From: Hankyongella ginsenosidimutans
GTDB lineage: Bacteria > Pseudomonadota > Alphaproteobacteria > Sphingomonadales > Sphingomonadaceae
Assembly: GCF_005144965.1 (NCBI RefSeq)
Contig: NZ_CP039704.1
Span: forward strand, 1,488,001-1,552,000
Direction: 5' to 3'
DNA length: 64,000 bases
Shown here: one piece after another, positions 1-9,272 of the stretch
Numbering within the stretch: position 1 is the first letter of the stretch
How the letters are laid out: the number at the start of each line of letters is the position of its first letter
Position numbers and translations under genes: made by a program
Notes under the pieces: generated by a model
Told to the model about the DNA's origin: nothing
The model's database searches: none
Seen by the model: only the letters and a program-made list of their open reading frames with translations

Positions 1-95
1 GCGCGCACCGCCTCCTGTGGTCCGACGACATGCTCCATCGCGGCGATGAACTCTTCGGCCAGGCGGCCATGCGTGACAAGAACCAGACCGATCAT
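1..95 (-). CDS. PTS EIIA component, mannose family (N-terminal fragment)
   Basis: Only the first 31 codons lie in the window. They begin MIGLVLVTHGRLAEEF, the usual opening of the short EIIA(Man)-type proteins that accompany HPr kinase and RapZ in alphaproteobacteria. The His in VTHG is where the family's phosphorylated histidine lies. The start codon overlaps the rapZ stop in an ATGA arrangement, so it is the next gene in the same operon. In this family the protein accepts phosphate from HPr and acts in regulation rather than sugar uptake; that role is inferred from family and context. Confidence 0.8.
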   Translation of the reverse strand, partial: MIGLVLVTHGRLAEEFIAAMEHVVGPQEAVR

Positions 96-1035
96 ACTCG
101 CATCAACTCTACTTGCGCTTCCCCGGCGTTCTGCGCGTGGACTTTCAGGTCGCGGTGATTCACCGTGAGGTCGTAGCCTGCCGCACGCAGGGTGCACGCC
201 GCCTGTTCGGCGAGGTAGACCGAGCGATGCTTGCCGCCGGTGCAGCCGAAGGCGGCGGTCAGGTAGGCCTTCCCTCGTGCTGGTAGCGCGGCAGCAGCAG
301 CAGCAGCAGGTCCATGATGCGGGTGAAGGCGTCGTGGTAGGCAGGGTCGGCGGCAATGTAGCAGCCCACATCGGGGTCGAGCCCGGTCATCGGCCGCAGC
401 CCCTCGTCCCAGTGCGGGTTGCGCAGGAAGCGCATGTCGAACACCATGTCGGCGTCGCGCGGCACGCCGCGCGCAAAGCCGAAGCTCATGAGCGTCAAGG
501 TCAGGCGCGCGGAGCGGCTCAGCGCGAACAGCTGGCCGAGGCGGTGGCGCAACTGGTGGACGGAATCGTCCGTCGTGTCGAGCACCACCTGCGCCCAGCG
601 ACGCAGCGGCGCGAGCATCTCGCGCTCGCGGGCGATGCCGTCCTGCACCGGGCGGTCCTGCGCGATCGGGTGGCGGCGGCGGGTTTCCGAGAAGCGGCGC
701 GCCAGTTCCTCGCCGGCGCAGTCGAGGAACGCCACCACGACTTCCATCGCAACCGCGCTTTCCAGCTCCTTCAGCTGCTCGACGATCCGTTCGGCGTTGA
801 AGGCGCGGGTGCGGGCGTCGACGCCGATTGCCAGCGGCCGGTCCGCGTCGTGGGTCGGGTTGTCGTCGGTCACTTGCAGAAGCCGGCTCAGCAGGCCGAC
901 CGGCATGTTGTCGACCGCTTCGTAGCCCATATCCTCGAGCGTCTTCAGCGCCGTCGACTTACCAGCGCCCGACATCCCCGTGACGATGAGGATGCGTCGC
1001 TGCGAGCGCGGCGGATCGGGTTGAAGATCGCTCAT
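92..1035 (-). CDS. rapZ: RapZ-like nucleotide-binding protein (RNase adapter family)
   Basis: A P-loop protein of about 314 residues. The N-terminal Walker A reads GMSGAGKSTAL near residue 20, and the C-terminus reads GCTGGKHRSVYLAEQ, the conserved RapZ signature. In Gammaproteobacteria RapZ controls amino-sugar synthesis through small RNAs; in alphaproteobacteria the target is unclear. The frame breaks near 269, where GAGGGAAG needs one more G for the reading to run from YQHEG into KAYLTAAFGC. Its start overlaps the hprK stop (ATGA) and its stop overlaps the EIIA start, so all three are translationally coupled. The break looks like a sequencing error because the rest of the C-terminus is perfectly conserved. 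Confidence 0.92.
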
Positions 1036-1454
1036 GATGCCGACTTTAGCGAAAGACCGTATTCACTCAAGGCGCGTTCGACCTTTTGCGCAGCATCTGC
1101 TGCATTTGCGTCGATGCGTACGAGCGGCAACGTTTGGCTTTTCCAGCGCCAGCACTCCGGTTCCGGCAGGCGTTCGGCCGCCGCCAGCGTAACGGCCAGC
1201 GCCAGCCGGGCCTTGCGCCGGTACGGCAGGCGCAGGATGCCGAGCCCGCGCGATTCGATCAGGCCGGCGAGCGGCAAGGGTGCGCTTGCGAAAAGTCCGC
1301 CGTCTTCGTGCAGACAAATCCGGTCGTCGCCGACCAGCATGGCGCCGCGGTCGATCAGGCGCAGGGCCAGGCTCGACTTGCCGGCCCCCGACTCGCCAAG
1401 CAGCAGGACGCCGCGACCGAAGACGGCGACGCAACTGGCGTGCACGGTCTCCAT
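1032..1454 (-). CDS. hprK: HPr kinase/phosphorylase, short alphaproteobacterial form
   Basis: An intact protein of 140 residues. It has only the catalytic domain: the P-loop GESGAGKSS at residues 20-28 and the following VGDDR segment. The N-terminal domain of Gram-positive HprK is absent, as is normal in alphaproteobacteria. It phosphorylates HPr on a serine and so links the PTS branch to the cell's energy state. It starts one base inside the chvG stop (TGATG) and ends overlapping rapZ. The arrangement sensor kinase-HprK-RapZ-EIIA suggests joint control of carbon and envelope signals; that link is inferred. Confidence 0.93.
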   Translation of the reverse strand: METVHASCVAVFGRGVLLLGESGAGKSSLALRLIDRGAMLVGDDRICLHEDGGLFASAPLPLAGLIESRGLGILRLPYRRKARLALAVTLAAAERLPEPECWRWKSQTLPLVRIDANAADAAQKVERALSEYGLSLKSAS

Positions 1455-3071
1455 CAGGCGTCGCGGCGCAGCCGCACGATCAGCCGCGCGCCGCTGATGC
1501 CGCCGCCCTCGGCGCGGTTCTGCGCCAGGATCGCGCCACCATGGCCCTCGACGATCTGCTTGGCGATGGCAAGGCCGAGCCCGGAGTGCTGGCCGAAGGT
1601 CTCATCGACCGGGCGCTGGGAATAGAAGCGCTTGAAAATGTCGGCCATGTTCTCGGCCGGGATGCCCGGCCCGTCGTCGTCCACCGACATCTGCCAGCTA
1701 TCGCCGCCCGACGGCTCGAGCGTCACGCGCACTGTGCCGCCGTCCGGCGAAAAGGAAAGGGCGTTGTCGATCAGGTTGCGCAGCACCTGCCCCAGCCGCA
1801 GCTCCATGCCGCGCACCATCGCGATGCCGGGGCAGGGCCCGGTCGACCAGGTGGATGCCGCGCGGCAGCCCGCTCGACCGGTAGTAATCGCACACCGCGC
1901 CGATCAGCGCGCTGAAATCCAGGCGCTCGAACTGCCCGCGCGACAGCTCGGCGTCCAGCCGCGAGGCGTTGGAGATGTCGGAGATCAGCCGGTCCAGCCG
2001 GTTGACGTCGTCCCGGATCACCGCATGCAACCGGCGGTGCAGCGCCGGGTCGGTCGTGCGCTCCAGGCTCTCGGCGGCGCTGCGCAGCGAGCTGAGCGGG
2101 TTCTTGATCTCGTGCGCGACATCGGCGGCGAAGGCCTCGGTTGCATCCATGCGCGCGTGCAGCGTCTCGGTCATCGCGCTGAGCGCACGCGCCAGATGGC
2201 CGATCTCGTCGGTGCGGCCGGCGAAGCGCGGCATGGCGACGCCGCGGGCGCGTCCCAGCCGCACGCGCTGCGCCGCCGCCGCCAGCAGGCGGATCGGCCG
2301 GACGATGGTGCGCGCCTGGAACAGAGAGATCAGCAGGGTCAGGCCCAGCACCAGCAGGAAAATATGGAACGAGGCCAGCCGCTCGTCGCGCACCACCTGC
2401 GTGATGTCGCGGGTGCCGGTGATCATCACGATGGCACCGCGGTCCCCGTCCGCCAGCAGCATCGGCGCGGCGACGCTGACCACGACCACGGTGTCCGGCA
2501 GGCGGCGCAGGTGGCTGGCGGTCGTGCCGCGCAGCGCCGCCACTGTTTCCGGCCAGCGGCCAACCGTCTGCGGGGTCGGCGGCGCATAGGCGTCAAGCGC
2601 CGGGAACGACCCCACGGTCTCGATCAGGCGGTCGAGGATTTCCGCCGAGACCGGCCCGAAGGTGCGCCGCCGCTTGCGCGCCGCCAGCGGGTCCGCGCCG
2701 CCGGCGTCGGCCACGCTGTCCAGCACCAGCCGGCCATCGTGCGCGACCAGCAGGATATGCGCCTTGCTGGTCTGCGCGAAGGCGCGCACCAGCCGGATCG
2801 CCTCGGCGCGCTGCATCGGCGGGCCGGCGTGCGCGGCGGAAAGTTCGGCGAGCGCGGTTGCCGTCAACTGGGCGTGCGTCATCAATTCCTGGCGGCGCTG
2901 GTCGATCAGCCGGCTGCGAAACTGGTCGAGGTACAGCACGCCGCCGGCCAGCATGACGAGCGCGAGCGCGTTGACGGCGAGAATCCGCAGGCTGAGCGGC
3001 GAATAGAAGGGCCGGGGCAGCCGCTCCAGCCGCTGCGCCTCAATCTTCGTTGAAGCGGTAGCCGACGCCAT
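1454..3071 (-). CDS. chvG: ChvG-type sensor histidine kinase
   Basis: A membrane histidine kinase of about 539 residues. In order: an N-terminal membrane helix ([20 protein letters not shown]), a periplasmic sensor region, a second helix, HAMP, the phospho-acceptor H-box [19 protein letters not shown], then an ATPase domain with N-box ([14 protein letters not shown]) and G-boxes ([17 protein letters not shown]). The frame breaks near 1840, between the H-box half and the ATPase half. No clear start follows the chvI stop; the ATG at 3071 lies inside the chvI end and gives [13 protein letters not shown], so the start is uncertain by about 15 codons. It partners chvI just upstream. In relatives the pair responds to acidity and envelope stress. 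Confidence 0.88.
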
Positions 3072-3744
3072 AGAGTGTCTCGATCCCTTGAACTCGCCAT
3101 CGACCTGCCGGAACTTCTTGCGCAACCGCTTGATATGGCTGTCGATGGTGCGGTCGTCGACATACACGTCGTCGCTGTAGGCCGCGTCCATCAACTGGTC
3201 GCGGGATTTCACGAAACCGGGGTGCTGCGCCAGCGCCTCCAGGATCATGAACTCGGTGACGGTCAGGGAAACGTCGTGGCCGTTCCAGGTGACCTTGTGG
3301 CGCGCGGGGTCCATGTTCAGCCGGCCGCGCACCACCGGCGGGCGCGGCGGCTCGGCGGGTGTGTCGGTCGTCTCGGCGCGTGCGGCCGCCCGGCGCAGCA
3401 CCGCGCGGATACGCTCCAGCAGCAGGCGCTGGGAGAACGGCTTGCCGATATAGTCGTCGGCCCATGGCCAGGCCCAGCGCCTCGTCGATCTCGTCGTCCT
3501 TCGAGGTCAGGAAGATCACCGGCAGCGAGGATTTCTCGCGGACGCGCCGCAGCAGCTCGATGCCGTCCATGCGCGGCATCTTGATGTCGAGCACGGCGAG
3601 GTCAGGCGGGTTTTCCAGCAGCGCTTTCAGGGCGGACGCGCCATCGGAATAGATGCGCACCATATAGCCCTCGGTCTGGAGCGCGATGCTGACGGAGGTC
3701 AGGATGTTGCGGTCGTCGTCGACCAGGGCGATGGTTTCGTTCAT
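3040..3744 (-). CDS. chvI: ChvI-type response regulator (OmpR family)
   Basis: An OmpR-type regulator of about 235 residues. The receiver domain has the acidic pair VDDD near residue 9, the phospho-Asp in [13 protein letters not shown], and the conserved LTSKDDE. The winged-helix DNA-binding domain carries [17 protein letters not shown] and the [10 protein letters not shown] recognition region, ending [12 protein letters not shown]. Two frame breaks cancel: near 3465 two bases are missing in a G-run between LGLAMG and [11 protein letters not shown], and near 3083 one G is missing in FKGIETLYG. Together they lose three bases. The start overlaps the stop of the hydrolase gene by four bases. Confidence 0.92.
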   Translation of the reverse strand: MNETIALVDDDRNILTSVSIALQTEGYMVRIYSDGASALKALLENPPDLAVLDIKMPRMDGIELLRRVREKSSLPVIFLTSKDDEIDEALGLAMGRRLYRQAVLPAPAAGAYPRGAAPGGRTRRDDRHTRRAAAPAGGARPAEHGPRAPQGHLERPRRFPDRHRVHDPGGAGAAPRFREIPRPVDGRGLQRRRVCRRPHHRQPYQAVAQEVPAGRWRVQGIETLYGVGYRFNED

Positions 3745-4621
3745 GCGGCCGCGGCGCGCGCGGCCAGAACCCGCGCCAGCAGCGCGTCGATAGCCGCGAT
3801 GCTTTCCGGTTCGTCCAGGGTTGGGGCGTGGCCGACGTCAGGCACGGTCACGATCGCCATGTCCGGGTTGCGCCGGGCCATTTCCGCCTGGGTTTCAGCG
3901 GTGAACAGGTCGGAGAGCGCGCCGCGCAGCGACAGGCTCGGCACACCGGCCAGCGCCTCGAACGCCGGCCAGAGGTCGGCGACGCCGGCGGCCCCGTTGG
4001 GCACGCGGAACGGCTCGGCGATGCGCGGATCATAATCGAGCACGATGCGGCCGGAGGGCTGAACGCAGGCCACCCGCTTGGCGAACACCAGCCACTGGGT
4101 GAGATCGAACTTGGGGAACACGTCAGCCCCGGTCGCCGCCAGGTGGCGCGCCAGATGCACCCAGGTCGGCCACGGCCCGATCTTGCCGACGTAGCCGGCG
4201 ATGCGCTGCAGGCCGACCGCCTCGAGCGTCGGGCCGATGTCGTTCAGCATGGCACCGGCGATCCGGTCCTTGAGCGGGCCGGCGAGGAACATGGTGAGCA
4301 ACCCGCCAAGCGACGTGCCGAGAAACACAATGCGCTCGAGCGACAGCGCCTCCACCATCGCCTCGATGTCCTGCATGTAGACCAGCGGCGTGTAGGACAG
4401 CGGGTCCGGCGCATAGCCCGAATCGCCACGGCCGCGCATGTCCGGGCACACCAGCCGCCACTGGCCGGCCAGGCGCTCGGCCACGCCCTCGAAATCCCGG
4501 CAGTTGCGGGTCAGCCCCGGCAGGCAGACCAGCACCGGCCGGTCTGCGGGCCGGCATAGTCGCGGTAGTGCAGGCGAATGCCGTCCCGCGACCAGAAGAA
4601 GCCATCGTCAAAGCGCATCAT
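3741..4621 (-). CDS. alpha/beta hydrolase
   Basis: A single-domain alpha/beta hydrolase of about 293 residues. The nucleophile elbow is GTSLGG, with the oxyanion region CLPGLTRN and a likely catalytic His in [11 protein letters not shown] near the C-terminus. The substrate cannot be told from sequence. One C is missing near 4541, so the first 27 codons (ATG at 4621 or 4618) sit in another frame from the rest. It is the first gene of the operon that continues into chvI-chvG-hprK-rapZ, with which it overlaps by four bases. A hydrolase in this position is not typical of the ChvGI module. Confidence 0.85.
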
Positions 4622-4676
4622 GCAGGGACCTTATCGTGCGGACCGCACCAGGAAAAGCCGGAACCGGCAGGTGGCG

Positions 4677-5219
4677 TCAGCGCGGGGCGAGCACCATCAT
4701 CATCTGCCGGCCGTCCATCTTGGCGGCCTGTTCGACCTGGCGTACTCGCCGGTGTCGCCAGCGATCCGGTCCATGAGCTTGAGGCCGAACACGTTGTGCG
4801 CGACTTCGCGGCCGCGGAAGCGCAAGGTGACCTTCACCTTGTCGCCGTCCTCGATGAACCGGCCGATCGCCTTCAACTTGGTCTGGTAGTCATGGTCGTC
4901 GATGCTCGGGCGCATCTTCACTTCCTTGACTTCCTGCACCTTCTGGCTCTTGCGGGCAGCAGCGGCCTTTTCTGCGACTCGTACTTGTACTTGCCGATGT
5001 CGAGAAACTTGCACACCGGCGGGTCGGAGTTCGGCGAGATTTCCACGAGATCCAGGCCGACGTCGGCGGCCATTTCGCGCGCATCCCAAGTGTTGAGAAC
5101 GCCGAGGTTTTCACCATTTTCGTCGATGACGCGGACTTGCGGTGCGCGGATGAATTCGTTGTAGGCGGGGCCACTCTGCGGCGGCGGGGCCATGGGGCGC
5201 GGGACATGGGCGGACGGAT
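4677..5219 (-). CDS. infC: translation initiation factor IF-3
   Basis: IF-3 of about 180 residues, with the N-domain [12 protein letters not shown], the linker rich in Lys and Ala, and the C-domain [15 protein letters not shown] and [11 protein letters not shown], ending [11 protein letters not shown]. It binds the 30S subunit and proofreads initiation. There are at least two frame breaks (near 4974 and 4744). The start is unusual. The strong Shine-Dalgarno GAGGAG (5228-5233, minus strand) lies 8 bases before an ATC at 5219-5217, not before an ATG. Reading from ATC gives IRPPMSRAP, which matches relatives, if one C is restored near 5195. The fallback ATG is at 5193. Non-AUG starts are a hallmark of infC autoregulation. 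Confidence 0.9.
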
Positions 5220-5383
5220 GTTGGTTTCTCCTCGTTAGTCGAACAAAAGCGTCTGGCGGCGAGCCGTGCTTCATATAAGCCCGCCGACGCATTACGCCAC
5301 TGAGAACATTAACAGATACCACGCGCGCCGTAAACGCGCGATTCTCGCGGGTCGTGGCCCATTTTGGGATTTCTTACCCCACC

Positions 5384-5420
5384 GTCCGTCTTTCAGACGG
5401 ACACCTCCCTAGAGGGGAGG
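5384..5420. repeat. double-hairpin intergenic element
   Basis: Two adjacent hairpins: GTCCGTC/GACGGAC with a five-base loop (5384-5402), then CCTCCC/GGGAGG around TAGA (5404-5420). It lies in the 5.23-5.60 kb gap upstream of infC and downstream of hslO, together with the composite repeat that follows. The type resembles the CTCCCC-based hairpins at 14.1, 30.1, 30.6 and 43.3 kb. No gene is supported between 5234 and 5601. Confidence 0.5.
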
Positions 5421-5469
5421 ATTTTGCTTCGGCGCTCTCAAACAAGCCTTGTCGGCCCGGCCCCTACAC

Positions 5470-5604
5470 CATGATATCGAACTCGTGCGCGAACTTCGAT
5501 TCCGAAAACGACACGAGAAACAATATCTTGCTCGTGTCCTTCTCGAATCTGAAATCCAACCGCGCCTGATATCGGGTGTAACGGATTTCAGATTCGGGAC
5601 ACTA
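5470..5604 (+). repeat. REP-like composite repeat, copy 1 (units A + B)
   Basis: Unit A carries GCGAACTTCGATTC followed by a CGACACGAGAAACAATATCTTG-type stretch. Unit B (5534-5602) is an imperfect inverted repeat: the left arm GTGTCC..CGAATCTGAAATCC has four extra bases, and the right arm is GGATTTCAGATTCGGGACAC, around a CGCGCCTGATATCGGG centre. The same composite occurs at 16405-16565 and, inverted, at 27164-27320. A degenerate unit A lies at 24441-24523. The right edge touches the hslO stop codon. Confidence 0.8.
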
Positions 5605-6542
5605 GCGGTCGTTCGGCTCGGGACGTTCGATGATCCAGTCGCGCGAGCAGAAGGCACAATTGACGCGGAACGAGCCGTCCGGCTCGCGCATCTCCATCAG
5701 GTCCTCGAAGCTGAACTGGCGCAACACCGCCTGAATCCGCTCAATCGAGCAGCGGCAGCCCTTGGTGAGCGGGAACGGCTCATGCACCAGCACGCGCTCC
5801 TGGTGGAACAGTCGCCACAGCAGCACATCGAACCCGACGCTGGGGTCGGTCAGTTCCTCGGCGGTCAAGGTCTGCAGCAGGGTGACGGCATGACGCCATT
5901 TTCGTCCGGGTGCTCCTTGGCGAACAGGCGTGGACCGCCTTCCTCGCCGCGCGGCAGGTGCTGCAGCAGCACGCCGCCGGCCAGCCAGCGGTCGTCGACA
6001 GCGTCGTGACGCACGTCCATGCGCAGCCAGGTGCCGAGCTGTTCGGAGTTCTCGAAATAGCGTTGCGCGACATCTTGCAGCGTCGGCGAATCGAGATCGA
6101 CGATGCCCTGGTAGCGCTTGGCCTCACCGGACGTGTCGATGGTCAGCGCCAGATAGCCGCTGCCGGCGAGGCTCGGCAGGTCGGCGTCGCCGGACAGTCC
6201 GGCGATGCGCGCCGGGTCGAAGCCGCAATAGCCGCGGATCGCGCCTGGGGCCATGTAATCGCACACCAGCAGGGAGGCCGGCCCGTCGCTGCGCACCTGC
6301 AGGGTCACCTGCGCGCCTTCGTCGGTCGCCAGCGTCACGCCGATCAGGGCGGTCAGGGTCAAGGCTTCCGCCAGCAGCCGGGTGACAGGCGCTGGGTAGC
6401 TGTGCGCGCTCAGCACCTCGTCCAGCACCGGGCCAAGGCGCGCAAGCCGGCCGCGCGCATCCAGACTCTCCACGTGGAAAGACTGCGCGACATCGACCAT
6501 GCGCACCACAGCGCCGACCTGGATGGATGGGCTGTCGCTCAC
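5602..6542 (-). CDS. hslO: Hsp33 redox-regulated chaperone
   Basis: Hsp33 of about 313 residues. The N-terminal folding domain contains DYMAPGAIRGYCGFD and the linker ends in ENGVMPS. The C-terminal zinc domain has the four expected cysteines as CXC (GCRCSIER) and CXXC (CAFCSRDW). Under oxidative stress these form disulfides and switch on holdase activity. The frame breaks near 5866-5868, before TLTAEELTDP. The start is GTG at 6542, overlapping the argF stop as GTGA, so the two are coupled. The stop codon abuts the composite repeat, which therefore sits directly downstream of the operon. Confidence 0.93.
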
Positions 6543-7471
6543 AGGCAGTTCAGGCACCACAGCAGGATCGCCTTCTGCGCATGCAGCCGGTTTTCCGCCT
6601 CGTCCCACACGATCGACTGCGGGCCGTCGATCACGGCGTCGGTCACTTCCTCGCCGCGATGCGCGGGCAGGCAGTGCAGGAATACAGCCTCTGGGCTCGC
6701 CTTGGCCATCAGGGGCGCGGTCACCTGATAGGGCTTCATCGCGGCCAGCTTGGCGGCGCCGCCGATCTGGCCCATGGAGACCCAGGTGTCGGTTGCGACC
6801 GCATCGACCCCTGCCACGGCGTCGTCTGCGGAAGGGCAGAAGGTGATCGTGCTGCCGCACGCGCGCGCCTGCTCGACGACGGCGGCGTTGGGCAAATGCG
6901 AGGTCGGGACGCCGAGCCGGATGTGGAAACCAAACACGCCGGCCGCCTCGATCAGCGCGTTGGCCATGTTGTTGCCGTCGCCGAGCCAGGCCCAGGTGCT
7001 GCCGGCGACCGTGCCGCGATGTTCCTCGAAGGTCATCACGTCGGCCAGCGCCTGGCAGGGGTGGTTGAGGTCGGTCAGGCCGTTGATGACCGGCACGGCG
7101 GAGGCGCGCGCGAGGTCGGTCACGGTCGCATGGCTGGCCGTGCGCAGCATCAGCGCGTCGACATAGCGGGACATGACGCGCGCGGTGTCCTCGATGGTCT
7201 CGCCGCGGCCCAGTTGCAGTTCCGCGCCGCTGAGCGTCAGGCAGGTGCCGCCGAGCTGGTGCATGGCCATCTGGAACGAGACGCGGGTGCGCGTCGAGGG
7301 CTTCTCGAAGATCAAGGCCAGGGCATGGTTGCTGAGCGGCCTGTCAGCGTCGACCGCGCCGCGCGGCAGGTCGGCGCGCGCGTCCTTCCGGCTGCGCGCA
7401 TGGTCGACGATCAGGCGGCAGGCTTCCGATCCGACGGTGAACAGGTCAAGAAAATGGCGAACCATGGTCAA
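6539..7471 (-). CDS. argF: ornithine carbamoyltransferase
   Basis: Intact, 310 residues. It makes citrulline from ornithine and carbamoyl phosphate in arginine synthesis. Diagnostic motifs are all present: the carbamoyl-phosphate site STRTR (59-63), HPCQ (137-140), and HCLPAHR near the C-terminus that carries the ornithine-binding Cys. argD lies 18 bases upstream and hslO overlaps downstream, the usual argD-argF-hslO order of sphingomonads. A second ATG two codons in (MVRHF) is an alternative start. Confidence 0.96.
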   Translation of the reverse strand: MTMVRHFLDLFTVGSEACRLIVDHARSRKDARADLPRGAVDADRPLSNHALALIFEKPSTRTRVSFQMAMHQLGGTCLTLSGAELQLGRGETIEDTARVMSRYVDALMLRTASHATVTDLARASAVPVINGLTDLNHPCQALADVMTFEEHRGTVAGSTWAWLGDGNNMANALIEAAGVFGFHIRLGVPTSHLPNAAVVEQARACGSTITFCPSADDAVAGVDAVATDTWVSMGQIGGAAKLAAMKPYQVTAPLMAKASPEAVFLHCLPAHRGEEVTDAVIDGPQSIVWDEAENRLHAQKAILLWCLNCL

Positions 7472-7489
7472 TCCTTCGCGCCTCGCCGC

Positions 7490-8680
7490 CTATGCCTCGG
7501 GCTTGCGGTAGGTTTTGGCGGCGGCGGAGATCCGTTCGCACGCTTCGTCGATGTGGTTTTGCTCGATGATGAGCGGCGGCAGGAAGCGCATCACGTCCTT
7601 GCCGGCGGCCGCGGCGAGGATGCCCTCCGAGCGGGCGTGATTGACGAAATCCCGGTTGGGCACCTTGCATTTGATGCCGCGCATCAGGCCCATGCCCGGA
7701 AGTGGCGCGTCCGGATCGAAGATGTCGTCGAGGTTCGGCGTCAGCTGCTGGAACGCCGCCTCCAGCCGTTGGCCCATCTGCGTCGCATGCTCCAGGAACC
7801 CAGGCTCAAGCACGATGTCGAGCACCGCGTTGGCGACCGCCATGGCGAGCGGGTTGCCGCCGTAGGTGCTGCCGTGGGTACCGGCGGTCATGCCGATGGC
7901 GGCGCGCTCGGTCGCAAGGCATGCGCCGACCGGGAAGCCGCCGCCGATGCCCTTGGCGATCGACATGACGTCCGGGGTGATGCCGTAATGCTCGTGGGCG
8001 AAGAGCTTGCCGGTGCGGCCGACGCCGCACTGGATCTCATCCAGGATCATCAGCAGGCCATGGTCGTCGCACAGCTTGCGCACGCCGGTCATGAACTCAG
8101 GGGTCGCGGCAGTGAAACCGCCCTCGCCCTGGATCGGCTCGAACTTGATCGCGCCGACGCTGTCGTCGATGGCGGCCTCAACCGCGGCGAGATCGTTGAA
8201 CGGCACCACCTTGAACCAGTCAGGCAGGGGCTCGAAGCCCTTGCGCAGCTTTTCCTGGTCGGTTGCAGCGATGCCGGCCATGGTGCGGCCGTGGAACGCG
8301 TTCGAGCAGGTGATGATGCGGAACTTCTGCGGCGTGCCCATCGCGTGGTGGTAGGACCGCGCGACCTTGACCGAGCACTCCCAGGCTTCCGCGCCCGAGT
8401 TGGTGAAGAACATGGTGTCGGCGAAGGTCACCGCCGCCAGCCGTTCCGCCAGCCGTTCGGCGAGCGGAATGCGATAGAGGTTGGAGGTGTGCCAGAGCCT
8501 GGCACCTTGCTCGTGCAGCGCCTTCACCAGGTGCGGATGGCAGTGGCCAAGCGCCATCACGCCGATGCCGGAGATGAAATCGAGGTATTTGCGCCCTTGC
8601 GCGTCGAACATGTAGACGCCTTCGCCGCGCACCATTTCGATGTCGGCCCGGGCGTAGGTAGGCATGATCGCAGAAGTCAT
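7490..8680 (-). CDS. argD: acetylornithine aminotransferase
   Basis: Intact, 396 residues. A class III PLP aminotransferase: FTNSGAEAWE (about 92-101) binds the cofactor phosphate, LDEIQCGVGRTG (about 213-224) holds the PLP-contacting Asp, and the Schiff-base Lys lies in SIAKGIGGGFP (Lys243). It converts N-acetylglutamate semialdehyde to N-acetylornithine and may also serve lysine synthesis. It is first in the argD-argF-hslO unit. The leader from 8681 to 8822 shows no other gene. Confidence 0.95.
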   Translation of the reverse strand: MTSAIMPTYARADIEMVRGEGVYMFDAQGRKYLDFISGIGVMALGHCHPHLVKALHEQGARLWHTSNLYRIPLAERLAERLAAVTFADTMFFTNSGAEAWECSVKVARSYHHAMGTPQKFRIITCSNAFHGRTMAGIAATDQEKLRKGFEPLPDWFKVVPFNDLAAVEAAIDDSVGAIKFEPIQGEGGFTAATPEFMTGVRKLCDDHGLLMILDEIQCGVGRTGKLFAHEHYGITPDVMSIAKGIGGGFPVGACLATERAAIGMTAGTHGSTYGGNPLAMAVANAVLDIVLEPGFLEHATQMGQRLEAAFQQLTPNLDDIFDPDAPLPGMGLMRGIKCKVPNRDFVNHARSEGILAAAAGKDVMRFLPPLIIEQNHIDEACERISAAAKTYRKPEA

Positions 8681-8822
8681 CGGCGGTCCCCAGCGGTGGG
8701 CGTCCCGGTCTTGCTTGATGGCCGGGCGTGAAACGACAACAGGCGGACCGCTGCGCGCAGCAGACCCGCCTGATCGGCACCGTACATGCGACGTCGACCG
8801 GGCCGAGTCAACGGTCGGCCTG

Positions 8823-8930
8823 GTAGTGCCTCAGTTTGAAATTCTGCCGCTCACCCTGAGCTTGACGAAGGGTGAGCGGCTCGTGGTTCGTCAAGCTCAC
8901 CACGAGCGGACTTTTCAAACTAGACACTAC
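8823..8930. mobile_element. MITE copy 1 with 10-bp target duplication
   Basis: A 108-bp non-coding element. The ends are inverted: GTAGTGCCTCAGTTTGAAA on the left, TTTCAAACTAGACACTAC on the right with one base missing. Inside are two hairpins, CTCACCCT/AGGGTGAG and CTCGTGGT/ACCACGAG. It is bounded on both sides by the identical 10-mer GGTCGGCCTG (8813-8822 and 8931-8940), which looks like a target-site duplication. A second complete copy is at 18421-18530 and a core-only relative at 43048-43116. It is too short to encode a transposase. Confidence 0.75.
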
Positions 8931-8950
8931 GGTCGGCCTGCGTGGACGGC

Positions 8951-9252
8951 TCAGCGCTTCTTCACGAATTCGGCGCGCAGCACCAAGCCCTTGATGCCAT
9001 CGTACTTGCAGTCGATTTCCTGCGGGTCGCCGGTCAGGCGGATGGATTTGATCAGCGTGCCGCGCTTCAGGGTCTGGCCGGCGCTTTCACCGTCAGGTCC
9101 TTGATCAGGGTCACCTGGTCGCCGTCTGCCAGCAGGTTGCCGACCGCGTCGCGCACCTCGACGGCATCTTCGGCCGTCGGCGCTTGCAGCGTGCTGGCGG
9201 GCACCCAGTCGCCGCTGGCTTCATCGTACACATAGTCTTCATCGTCGGCCAT
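8951..9252 (-). CDS. PhnA/YjdM-like zinc-ribbon-less domain protein
   Basis: A small acidic protein of about 100 residues. It starts MADDEDYVYDEASGDW and continues [27 protein letters not shown], ending EIDCKYDGIKGLVLRAEFVKKR. That is the PhnA C-terminal beta-barrel fold seen in YjdM (alkylphosphonate utilization operon protein). The N-terminal zinc ribbon of full-length YjdM is missing. The frame breaks near 9082, where one G is needed to read VKGAGQTLKRG. Despite the family name no phosphonate role is established. It lies 20 bases from the peroxiredoxin gene, on the same strand. Confidence 0.75.
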
Positions 9253-9272
9253 CGGGTTCCTCGCTTTACCGG

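Noticed and set aside
277-1497. Long plus-strand ORF of 406 codons
   Set aside because: It is the antisense shadow of rapZ and hprK: no domain, composition rich in Arg, Gln and His as expected from complementing a GC-rich gene. The same applies to other long antisense ORFs such as 1632-3053, 6527-8731, 21793-23487, 31200-32738 and 38042-39862.
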